A stretch of 12,067 nucleotides of DNA, from NCBI GenBank assembly GCA_028877195.1, contig JAPPIL010000157.1, positions 1 through 12,067 on the forward strand. Direction: 5' to 3'. The stretch's first letter is position 1. Every line of letters starts with the position of its first letter. The notes under the pieces were generated by a model, which worked only from the letters and a program-made list of their open reading frames with translations, did no database searches and was not told the origin of the DNA. This DNA is from Pseudomonadota bacterium (GTDB lineage: Bacteria > Bdellovibrionota_B > Oligoflexia > Oligoflexales > JAPPIL01). Below are positions 6,516 to 12,067 of the stretch, one piece after another. Made by a program: the position numbers and the translations under genes.

Positions 6516-7352
6516 CTACTCTTGGTCAACAAACTTCAACGCATCGTAAAGCACATAAGCATCATCTTGATGTAGCTGCCGCCATTTTTTAGCGCTAAAG
6601 CCAAACTGCACGATAACACTGACGACAGTAGGGCGCGCATCTTGACTATGCGTGGGTTCAACATATACGGTGCGTATCTTGCCTAGCACTCGTGTTGGTT
6701 TAGCAAGGTCAGCCAAAATAAACACATCGTCCCCCCAATCATCGTTGCCATGCCGCGGCTCATCAAACGCCAAGTGTAACGGTGAACGAGCGTCGGCGGG
6801 ATCAAACTCAACTAGTGCCCCAACTTGTTCATGATTGTTATCCATGACTCCGACGATGACCTGCATTGGAACTCTCACCTGCCCACCAATAGGCAATAGG
6901 ACGACATCGTCGTCATCAAAAGCGTTATTCTTTGCCCACACTTGTTTTTGTGGTTCGTAGACAACGATTAGCTCATTGCTGTGCCGCCCTGTGTTGATGA
7001 CCAGACCGCTCGCAATCTCTCCATTGCCCCTTTGGATAAACGCGGCATAGTGCCCGATATAGTCATGAAGATGGAAATCTTGCTCTATCTCCACTTCAAC
7101 ATCAGGAGTATCAGCAACCGTATCTTCCACTAGTGCTGTAGCTTCAGGGTTATCGCTGCCACAACCAACTTGACTGCACAACATTACCAATGCAGTCGCA
7201 CCGACTACTAACCCTTGTCCAACCTTGCTGACGACACGACTACCGACACTCTTAGTTGGTTGCTTAGTGGCTGGCTTGACAGTTATCCCGACAGCAGTGT
7301 TAGTCGCTAACAAACTGACGAGCAACACACAGAACAACGACCTCGTAATCAT
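6516..7352 (-). CDS. Exported protein of unknown function with two N-terminal hydrophobic segments
   Basis: Not recognised. It is 278 residues from ATG 7352, with an excellent AAGGAG seven to eight nt upstream. Residues 1-22 form a signal peptide. A Lys/Thr/Pro/Ser linker (26-43) precedes a second hydrophobic stretch (48-58) ending in LCSQVGCGSD, where QVGC at 61-64 is only a poor lipobox. An acidic linker (69-90) leads into a beta-rich domain from about 94 (YAAFIQRGNG, SGLVINTG, NELIVVYEP, GGQVRVPMQVIVGV). The DDDDVV and GNDDWGDDVF runs make it acidic and could bind metal ions. The strand order slightly recalls a small beta-barrel, but I see no catalytic triad. It is the first gene of the - strand cluster, 81 nt ahead of the decarboxylase start; that gap holds the inverted repeat TGCCA-6-TGGCA (6475-6490), so co-transcription is uncertain. 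Confidence 0.6.
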   Translation of the reverse strand: MITRSLFCVLLVSLLATNTAVGITVKPATKQPTKSVGSRVVSKVGQGLVVGATALVMLCSQVGCGSDNPEATALVEDTVADTPDVEVEIEQDFHLHDYIGHYAAFIQRGNGEIASGLVINTGRHSNELIVVYEPQKQVWAKNNAFDDDDVVLLPIGGQVRVPMQVIVGVMDNNHEQVGALVEFDPADARSPLHLAFDEPRHGNDDWGDDVFILADLAKPTRVLGKIRTVYVEPTHSQDARPTVVSVIVQFGFSAKKWRQLHQDDAYVLYDALKFVDQE

Positions 7353-7569
7353 TACTTATCTCCTTACAATATAATTTTGATAGCTTTTGGTTATCCAATG
7401 ATAAGCATCATCATTTTGATGAACATGAACTAGTATAGTTTTTGTTTAATTTAATAAATAGTTAATTTGAAATTCAAAATACTTAAAAATTTTTAAATTA
7501 ATTCATTAAAATTCCGACAAACAGACGATAGTGCCTTAGCAACTATGCACTGGCAGGGTAACAGGACTT
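7353..7569. promoter_or_regulatory. AT-rich divergent intergenic region
   Basis: About 217 bp between two divergent exported-protein genes, strikingly AT-rich between 7370 and 7520, with A- and T-tracts typical of UP elements or of silencing-protein targets. It contains TTGG-TTAT-CCAA (7388-7399 area) and a CATCA-ttt-TGATG-like hairpin near 7410-7422. TATAGT near 7434 is a possible -10 on the + strand, with no convincing -35. On the - strand the region ends in AAGGAG before ATG 7352. No gene is seen. Promoter function is inferred from gene orientation and composition. Confidence 0.45.
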
Positions 7570-8289
7570 GTGTGGTTAGTTTTGCGTTTAATTTTATTTT
7601 TGGTTTTAGTCAGCTGTAATCAACGCAGCGTTTTGCCTGTTCCTACCAAAACCGCAGAGGGAAGGGTTAATCCTGAATGCATATCGCCATCGCCTCTATG
7701 CCCAGAGGGGGAAGACCCAGAGGGAGAAGATCCAGAGGGGGAAGACCCAGATGAGGAAACTGACGAAGGAGAAGGAGATGCTGGCACAGAATCTGGCACA
7801 TCGCAGCCAGCGCCAGAACCAACCGATGAACCAAATATGGCTAGCTTTTACTACGGTGGTAGTAGCAATCAATTCAGATTGATGGTCAGCCCTGCGACCA
7901 TCGCAAAGGATAAGTTGACCAAGCTAACCATCACCATCAAGGCTGTCATGGAACTGGAAAACCGCGGCAAGAGCGGTAGAAGCGGCGTGCAGAGAACGTA
8001 TGACCTCTGGATTGCTGGCAAAGCCACCAGCGACAGCAAACGTCCTGATAAATACTACTTGGCAAGCAGCCCAACCGTTTCTGACCTGACACCTTTCGTA
8101 GATGCAAAGAATCCGAGATGCAATATCAATGGCAATAATGCGGCTTTCACCCAATGCACATTAAAGATCAAAGCGATGCAGAAAGATGATAGCTTTGAAG
8201 TCTATGTCATGGTCGCGGCATCTGAAGAATTTGCTATCGGCAATGCGAAAAACACCCAAGGCGAGCCTTTAATCATCAAGGTGAATTAG
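7570..8289 (+). CDS. Lipoprotein with acidic PEGED-repeat linker, unknown function
   Basis: Not recognised. The product is 239 residues from GTG 7570, with AGGA three nt upstream, which is close. Residues 1-15 form a short lipoprotein signal with lipobox Leu-Val-Ser-Cys16, so it should be lipidated and anchored to a membrane. A Cys/Pro segment (Cys37, Cys44) precedes a strongly acidic low-complexity linker (46-89) with three PEGED units. The folded part, about 90-239, is predicted beta-rich (KLTITIKAVMEL, VQRTYDLWIAG, CTLKIKAM, SFEVYVMVAA) and has Cys184 and Cys196, a possible disulfide; an Ig-like or similar sandwich is a guess. It starts a + strand run with the glutaredoxin gene 61 nt on, though a separate promoter for the latter is possible. 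Confidence 0.6.
   Translation: MWLVLRLILFLVLVSCNQRSVLPVPTKTAEGRVNPECISPSPLCPEGEDPEGEDPEGEDPDEETDEGEGDAGTESGTSQPAPEPTDEPNMASFYYGGSSNQFRLMVSPATIAKDKLTKLTITIKAVMELENRGKSGRSGVQRTYDLWIAGKATSDSKRPDKYYLASSPTVSDLTPFVDAKNPRCNINGNNAAFTQCTLKIKAMQKDDSFEVYVMVAASEEFAIGNAKNTQGEPLIIKVN
7702..7761 (+). repeat. 15-bp tandem repeat encoding PEGED
   Basis: Three units at 7702-7716, 7717-7731 and 7732-7746 differ at only two positions, and a degenerate fourth runs to 7761. Units are a multiple of three, so copy-number changes would lengthen or shorten the acidic linker without breaking the frame. Confidence 0.85.
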
Positions 8290-8308
8290 TTTTTGTTTAC
8301 GAGAAGTA

Positions 8309-8332
8309 TTAAGCATGCTACGCCTCGCTTAA
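8309..8332 (+). promoter_or_regulatory. Inverted repeat upstream of the glutaredoxin gene
   Basis: TTAAGC and GCTTAA are separated by 12 bases between the lipoprotein stop and the glutaredoxin start. It could be an operator or a small hairpin. There is no U-run, so it is not a terminator. AAGGA at 8341-8345 is the ribosome binding site of the next gene. Confidence 0.25.
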
Positions 8333-8350
8333 ACAAGTATAAGGATAAGC

Positions 8351-8599
8351 ATGACAACCACATTCAAAAACGTAATTATCTACACAACAAATGTATGCCC
8401 CTATTGTCAGCAAGCGAAACGTTTACTGACGGAACGTGAAATACCTTTTGAGGAAATCTCTCTTGAAGGCAACAACGAACTGCGCACGCAACTATCACAA
8501 GAAAACAACGGTTGGCGCACTGTGCCGATGATCTTTGCTGATAAAAAATTTATTGGTGGCTACGACGATCTTCATGCCTTGCTAAAGTCGCAAGACTAA
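8351..8599 (+). CDS. grxC: Glutaredoxin (dithiol, CPYC)
   Basis: Small cytosolic thiol-disulfide oxidoreductase reduced by glutathione. It reduces protein disulfides and mixed disulfides, for example for ribonucleotide reductase. The 82-residue product has the normal length for bacterial Grx3-type proteins. Visible: a beta strand VIIYT, active site Cys16-Pro-Tyr-Cys19, Thr57-Val-Pro59 with the cis-proline, and the glutathione-binding GGYDDL (69-74). ATG 8351 is supported by AAGGA five nt upstream. It fits with gshB at the left end of the window. The 61-nt gap to the lipoprotein gene leaves open whether they are co-transcribed. Confidence 0.93.
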   Translation: MTTTFKNVIIYTTNVCPYCQQAKRLLTEREIPFEEISLEGNNELRTQLSQENNGWRTVPMIFADKKFIGGYDDLHALLKSQD

Positions 8600-8651
8600 T
8601 ACACTATAAAAGCTTTATGAATTGACCAGCCAGTCAAATAATCTTTACATG

Positions 8652-8679
8652 TTGACAACAAAATTTTTAAAGAATACTA
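8652..8679 (+). promoter_or_regulatory. Candidate sigma-70 promoter in the gap after the glutaredoxin gene
   Basis: A perfect -35 TTGACA (8652-8657) is followed by AATACT at 8673-8678 (15-bp spacing) or ATACTA at 16 bp. A start near 8685 would give a transcript of about 320 nt ending at the terminator at 8971-9006. No ribosome binding site or good open frame follows. Just upstream, TTGAC-6-GTCAA (8622-8637) could be an operator. Confidence 0.4.
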
Positions 8680-8684
8680 CACCA

Positions 8685-9006
8685 TTGTTTCGCCGCCACA
8701 AACTTTAGCGGAATTTTGAGATTGCTTGATTCTCGTTGTTTGCTGCGGCTGTTTTGTGGCTAGATTGCTAGACACAGACGGTAACTTGAATTGAACTGGA
8801 TTGAATTTTTAAGATGAATTTTTTAAACAATATAGGAACTCTCAACCTCTGCCGTTGCAAGATAATCTCTCTCTCCCGTTTTTTACTTTCTTCTACATGC
8901 ACAGTCTTATCCACAATTGATGTTATCATCTCTTAAATAATTTTCACGTTAGGCGGTTTGAGTTTGAGGTACTCCCTCCACCCCACAAGGGTGGGGGGAG
9001 TTTTTA
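8685..9006 (+). ncRNA. Candidate small RNA of unknown class
   Basis: A stretch of over 300 bp without a gene, bracketed by a plausible promoter and a very strong intrinsic terminator. Inside, GCCACAAA (8695-8702) is the exact complement of TTTGTGGC (8753-8760), so a stem-loop can form. A tandem pair of ATTGAATTTTTAA / ATGAATTTTTTAA-like blocks lies around 8803-8828, and a perfect DnaA-box sequence TTATCCACA at 8907-8915. I checked for tmRNA, RNase P, SRP RNA and tRNA hallmarks and found none. It may equally be an untranslated leader or remnant. This is inference from flanking signals. Confidence 0.3.
8971..9006 (+). terminator. Strong rho-independent terminator
   Basis: A 13-bp stem (8971-8983 with 8989-9001, one T-G wobble) of mostly GC pairs closes a 5-nt loop and is followed by TTTTTATTATT. 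It is oriented for + strand transcription. The nearest + strand gene upstream is the glutaredoxin, 370 bp away, which is far for its own terminator and supports a transcript in between. Confidence 0.88.
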
Positions 9007-9064
9007 TTATTACGCAAGGAACGTAGCACCAATCTACTCGGTTTTCCTTCTCATGCATGCGATA

Positions 9065-9070
9065 TATAAT
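9065..9070 (+). promoter_or_regulatory. TATAAT -10 element before the second lipoprotein gene
   Basis: A perfect TATAAT overlaps a second candidate, TATACT at 9070-9075. It lies 34-39 bp before ATG 9104, and GAGGGAG follows at 9093-9099 as ribosome binding site. The -35 position (9042-9047) reads TTTTCC, a poor match. Because a terminator lies just upstream, this gene needs its own promoter, which strengthens the call. Confidence 0.5.
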
Positions 9071-9103
9071 ATACTAGGGTGTGCTTAACGTTGAGGGAGT
9101 CGC

Positions 9104-9982
9104 ATGCAAGTAGTGTTACTGTTCTGGTTGCTGATATGTGCCTCGGCATGCTTTACCACACACAAGCTACCTAGCTACGTGTTTAATAACAACACACCAC
9201 AAGGCATGACCACACAAACAAACCCTACCCCCACCCTCCCAATACCTGATCTTGCCACCAACCCAGCAAACACAGCAGAAGAGCAACCACCTGTGCAGTT
9301 AGCAACAGCTATCCCGACACCAGTGGACACCTGCAAGTCATACACAAGCATAGGCAGCAAACTACCAGCCTTCATCGGCGAGCATGGCTTTGTGCTAACC
9401 GCGGTGCAACGACCATGCATCACCTTTGCTGGTGAATCAGGCTTCTATAGCGATAGCAGTTGGGTTGCTATGGGAATGCCATGCAGCGGTGGCGGTGGCA
9501 CTGTTGAATGGGAAGGCAAGGAAGAACGACCAAAGACCGTTACTCTCGCACTCACAACCGACTGCCCAATGCAACCAACCGCCAAACAAGTGGCAGGGTT
9601 TGGAGTGTCGCATTTGGGATTTGATAGCACCGACAAATTGATTGCCTACAACCCCCTTATCCTACAGTTCTGGTCATTGCCAGCCTACCCAGACGCAGGG
9701 ACTGGCTATGGAGTAATGGTGCGCTCCCGCAAAGCAGTAGACATGGTATGGTATCGGCTTAAGAAAAAAACACCGATCAACATTCATCTCTATGGACGTG
9801 AAAACTCGTGGAGTAAAGGCAACAACATATACTTTATCAACGCTAACATCATCGGCACGACCGACTACCGTTTCCGATTAGAAGTGTTGGCAGTCAGACA
9901 CCTGTCCAACATGGAAATATCCGAAGCTCGACGCAGGTGCGATATGCTGCGCCCGAAGCCAAACTGCCAGCTTATCTTTTGA
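9104..9982 (+). CDS. Lipoprotein with Pro/Thr linker and cysteine-rich domain, unknown function
   Basis: Not recognised. It is 292 residues from ATG 9104, with GAGGGAG upstream. Residues 1-15 are hydrophobic and end in Ala-Ser-Ala-Cys16, an acceptable lipobox. A linker rich in Thr, Pro, Asn and Gln (about 17-74, with NPTPTLPIPDL) holds the domain away from the membrane. The remainder has six cysteines (77, 105, 127, 154, 279, 288), enough for three disulfides in an oxidising compartment, a Gly run (129-132) and many aromatic strands (LILQFWSLPAY, MVWYRLKKKTPINIHLY, YFINANII). That pattern suggests an extracytoplasmic beta-rich domain. It is preceded by its own promoter and convergent with the kinase-like gene. 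Its architecture parallels the lipoprotein at 7570, but the domains do not look alike. Confidence 0.6.
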   Translation: MQVVLLFWLLICASACFTTHKLPSYVFNNNTPQGMTTQTNPTPTLPIPDLATNPANTAEEQPPVQLATAIPTPVDTCKSYTSIGSKLPAFIGEHGFVLTAVQRPCITFAGESGFYSDSSWVAMGMPCSGGGGTVEWEGKEERPKTVTLALTTDCPMQPTAKQVAGFGVSHLGFDSTDKLIAYNPLILQFWSLPAYPDAGTGYGVMVRSRKAVDMVWYRLKKKTPINIHLYGRENSWSKGNNIYFINANIIGTTDYRFRLEVLAVRHLSNMEISEARRRCDMLRPKPNCQLIF

Positions 9983-10108
9983 TCTTAGCCGCACACACAT
10001 AGCTAGCTTTACCGGTTTTGTCGAATAATTATCTAAAACAGGCTCGCATGTGTTCAGCACGTGGCTGTCTGGGAGGGTGTGCAGGCTGCAACTACACACA
10101 TCCTATAT
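9983..10108. other. Convergent intergenic gap without clear terminator
   Basis: About 126 bp between the convergent second lipoprotein and the kinase-like gene. It holds a 6-bp stem CATGTG-ttcag-CACGTG (one wobble) near 10047-10063 but no U-run in either direction, so no intrinsic terminator is called. Confidence 0.4.
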
Positions 10109-11845
10109 CTACTGCGCATTGAGATTAAGCTCACGGACAGCATCAACATAGCTACGGATATCTTCATGTGTTCCTGCAGCGATAGCACTGGCATGCTCTG
10201 AAGAGAAGAGTGGTTGAAAAACTTCTTCTAGTTCAGCGACAGTGATGCTATCCAAGTGTGCGATAAAATCAGGGTCGGTGTAAAACTCTTCAGGACGTTT
10301 AAGTAAGCTTTCCCCTGCACTTTCATATGTCTGATAGAATGCCTGCTCTGCGTCTATCTTTACCGTCCTGCCTACTACTGGGTGTATATTATTGAAGAAG
10401 TAAGCATCACCATCTCTATCTGCAGTTAGCTTGAAGAAAGTAAAGTTCTTGGTGCGGTCTGTTGCTTTGTTATGGTATAACTCTTTGCCGATTAGTTCAT
10501 GATAGGCAATGTATTGATTACGGTAGTCCTTGCCAGCACCGTCAATAAACAGTTGGATTGCCCCCTCGTTAGCAGTTAATTTACGGGGCACGGTGATTGG
10601 AAAGACGTTCAAACCAAACAATTTATCAAGCCTGTGCGCAGCTATTTCACGTTGGGGCCAGTCAGCATATGATGGCCATTGCTGGTACTGCCCATAATCA
10701 CCTTTGAAAACACCCTTCAAGCCATTTTTGAATTCAACTAACAATGGCTTGGTAGCCCCTTGCTTCAAGGCAAGCTCGTCTCTGTTGACTATCTCGCCAT
10801 TCATCAGGGTATCTTCTATAATTGCGGTAATTCTGTCAGCTTCAGAGCTAAAGCCACTCTCTTCAAGCCTCCAGACAACTTCCTGCAAATTACCATGAGC
10901 CACTAAACCATCCAATTCATCAGCAATTGATGTCTCACTAATGATTGCTGCCAACTCGCGGCTAAATTCAGATTCGTATGTTATTTTAGGAGCACCATCG
11001 GTTAAATCTTTAGCGAGTTTGTATACCTTTTGCTGGTATTCAATTTTGGGTTGATACTCCTTCTCAACGTTCTCAATGGCTAAATGCTTTGGATACTTGT
11101 TTGCAAACTCTTCTTGAATCCTCCTTCTAATACCGTTGTCAAACATGCTTGTATTGGCAAGTTGCTCATCGCGTCGCTCTTTCGCAGCTGCGACCTCTGC
11201 AGGTGGGTGGTATTCAGGATGTTTTTTATAGATGGCAGCTATCTCTTTTGCCTGCTCAATTTCCAATGTCGCCATCCTGCCTTCATGTATCGTGCGCAAC
11301 TCGTCAACTGTCAGCGTATCGCCATCTCTCGCACGTTGTGCCAGCATCTCACTGCGCTCAATAGTCGCACGATGCTGTTTAATGAGATTAGCAGTGTTTG
11401 CTTCGACCTCACGTATCTCTGCTGCGATACGTTCTTTGCGTTCTTGCCGTCGTTGTGTTTGACGTTCAAGTCGTCGTACTTCTTTGCGTTCCTGTTGTCT
11501 CTGTGTTTGGCGTTCAAGTTGTCTTGATTGCTGTCGTTGTGCTTGACGTTCAAGTTGCCTCGCTTCTCTCCTGCGGCTTTTGCGTGCATCCTTGAGGCGT
11601 ATTGCTTCAGTGGCAGCGGCAACTGCTTTAGCCTCTGCTGCTTTAGTGTTGATGTGTTTGACAAGTGTTCCGCCGCCAATAGCGATTAACGCGACACCCG
11701 CAACTACCGCAGCAGTCTTATAGACCTTGTTGTTTGATTGTGGTACTGGATCTTGTGCCAACGCCAAGCCACTGATAGACAATACCAAAAATACGGCAAC
11801 CGCTTTAGTGGCAAAGCTCCCTAACATGGACAAATTTTTACACAC
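10109..11845 (-). CDS. Exported FAM20/HipA-like kinase-fold protein with Arg/Gln repeat coiled coil
   Basis: Predicted 578 residues. The frame opens at TTG 11866, but GTG 11845 is chosen because AGGGAGAGGG lies 5 nt before it. Numbered from 11866: a signal peptide (to about 38, ALAQ), a second hydrophobic helix (51-69), a basic Arg/Gln/Glu coiled coil (about 92-150) and a long helical region (150-340). The C-terminal part shows a kinase-like set: GLKGVFK (382-388, candidate ATP Lys388), REIAAHRLDKLFGLN (406-420, candidate Glu407), PITVPR, GAIQLFID (435-442), HNKATDRTKNF (465-475, candidate catalytic Asp470 and Asn474) and KIDAEQAF (503-510, candidate metal Asp505). These follow the order E..AyRLd..LGL / DR...N / iD.g.aF of secreted FAM20-type and related PI-kinase/HipA-like domains. 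Activity, substrate and exact location (periplasm, outer face or secreted) are inference. No partner gene adjoins it. Confidence 0.65.
   Translation of the reverse strand: MCKNLSMLGSFATKAVAVFLVLSISGLALAQDPVPQSNNKVYKTAAVVAGVALIAIGGGTLVKHINTKAAEAKAVAAATEAIRLKDARKSRRREARQLERQAQRQQSRQLERQTQRQQERKEVRRLERQTQRRQERKERIAAEIREVEANTANLIKQHRATIERSEMLAQRARDGDTLTVDELRTIHEGRMATLEIEQAKEIAAIYKKHPEYHPPAEVAAAKERRDEQLANTSMFDNGIRRRIQEEFANKYPKHLAIENVEKEYQPKIEYQQKVYKLAKDLTDGAPKITYESEFSRELAAIISETSIADELDGLVAHGNLQEVVWRLEESGFSSEADRITAIIEDTLMNGEIVNRDELALKQGATKPLLVEFKNGLKGVFKGDYGQYQQWPSYADWPQREIAAHRLDKLFGLNVFPITVPRKLTANEGAIQLFIDGAGKDYRNQYIAYHELIGKELYHNKATDRTKNFTFFKLTADRDGDAYFFNNIHPVVGRTVKIDAEQAFYQTYESAGESLLKRPEEFYTDPDFIAHLDSITVAELEEVFQPLFSSEHASAIAAGTHEDIRSYVDAVRELNLNAQ
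11429..11560 (-). repeat. In-frame repeats encoding Arg/Gln-rich coiled-coil units
   Basis: Three imperfect units encode RQLERQAQRQQS, RQLERQTQRQQERKEV and RRLERQTQRRQERKER in the kinase-like protein. The DNA holds three near-identical blocks around CTTGACGTTCAAG on the + strand (near 11458, 11508 and 11548). Units are 36 and 48 bp, so length changes stay in frame. Confidence 0.75.
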
Positions 11846-11914
11846 GACAACCCTCTCCCTAGTCAATAATGCGTATAGCAGTATTGTAAGACAAAGTTGT
11901 GCATAAGTGGAACG

Positions 11915-12031
11915 ATGCTTAAAAAATTAAATGAAATTAAAGACTTGTATAATTTTGATCCTCATAAAGCTCTCGGAATGAAATCATCAAGAGCATATAT
12001 GTCTCTTAAACAGGCTTTGTTGCATAAGTAA
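11915..12031 (+). pseudogene. 5' end of a gene apparently cut by an IS-like element
   Basis: I translated this short frame by hand. ATG 11915 opens a frame reading MLKKLNEIKDLYNFDPHKAL and on through MKSSRAYMSLK; from 12013 the reading enters the IS-end-like repeat and stops at TAA 12029-12031. About 32 codons are native and the last few come from the repeat. The stretch is only about 30% GC, well below its neighbours. There is no strong ribosome binding site (GTGGA at 11907). The product is not recognised. It could also be a chance frame, but the coincidence of its end with the repeat boundary suggests an interrupted gene. It is divergent from the kinase-like gene. Confidence 0.4.
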
Positions 12032-12067
12032 TGCCTATTTTTTTATGCGAGGAGCGTGAGCTTCGCA
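12013..12067 (+). mobile_element. IS-end-like repeat, copy 2, running off the right edge
   Basis: It begins with the same GGCTTTGTTGCATAAGT as the copy at 3001, in the same orientation (36 of 39 bases identical), and continues to the window end. The opening bases resemble the IS903/IS5-family terminal repeat, so a transposase is expected to the right. None is visible within the remaining 55 bases, so the element type is inferred. Confidence 0.5.

Noticed and set aside
8907..8915. Perfect DnaA box TTATCCACA, with a second (TTATGCACA, - strand) at 11898-11906, as a sign of a replication origin
   Set aside because: Two matches 3 kb apart are close to chance in 12 kb on both strands, and no cluster, dnaA, dnaN or origin-type AT unwinding region accompanies them.
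11084..11595. Several + strand open frames opposite the kinase-like gene
   Set aside because: They are the mirror of the Arg/Gln/Glu-rich repeat codons; they lack ribosome binding sites and show Cys/Leu/Val-rich antisense composition.
11891..11908. A third copy of the IS-end repeat (CAAAGTTGTGCATAAGT)
   Set aside because: Only about a dozen bases agree, with a 2-base insertion and no similarity further on.

Overview
The window comes from a Gram-negative, proteobacterium-like genome of middling GC (about half, by eye). The evidence is a glutathione pathway (GshB fragment, glutaredoxin), an azurin, a PilZ-domain protein, a PanP-type pyridoxal decarboxylase and several exported proteins or lipoproteins. 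Genus and class cannot be fixed from the sequence. The PilZ protein recalls deltaproteobacterial PilZ families, while PanP and azurin are common in gammaproteobacteria.

Left part (1-3000, mostly + strand). The 5' part of glutathione synthetase (gshB, - strand) runs off the left edge. It is divergent, across only 45 bp, from a pgk-tpiA pair 2 nt apart. A PilZ-domain gene with a histone H1-like Lys/Ser/Ala tail follows in the same direction, so glycolysis and a putative c-di-GMP receptor may share a transcript. A small hairpin and a short repeat that looks like one end of an IS (3001-3049) close this block.

Middle (3183-7352). A small secreted protein made almost wholly of 11-residue repeats faces a - strand cluster. 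In transcription order the cluster is an exported protein of unknown function, PanP-like decarboxylase, azurin and an HAD phosphatase. Azurin and HAD are 3 nt apart and probably translationally coupled.

Right part (7353-9982, + strand). An AT-rich divergent promoter region leads to an acidic-linker lipoprotein, a monothiol-length dithiol glutaredoxin and then about 500 bp without a gene. That gap has a candidate promoter, inverted repeats and a very strong intrinsic terminator (8971-9006), which suggests an unrecognised small RNA. A second lipoprotein with a Pro/Thr linker and six further cysteines follows.

Far right (10109-12067). A large exported - strand protein carries a signal peptide, a second membrane-type helix, an Arg/Gln/Glu repeat coiled coil and a C-terminal domain whose motifs resemble the FAM20/HipA/PI-kinase-like kinase fold. 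It is the most interesting gene here. Beyond it, an AT-rich reading frame is cut after about 33 codons by a second copy of the IS-end-like repeat, in the same orientation as the copy at 3001, and the window ends inside that element.

No tRNA, rRNA or CRISPR array was seen.
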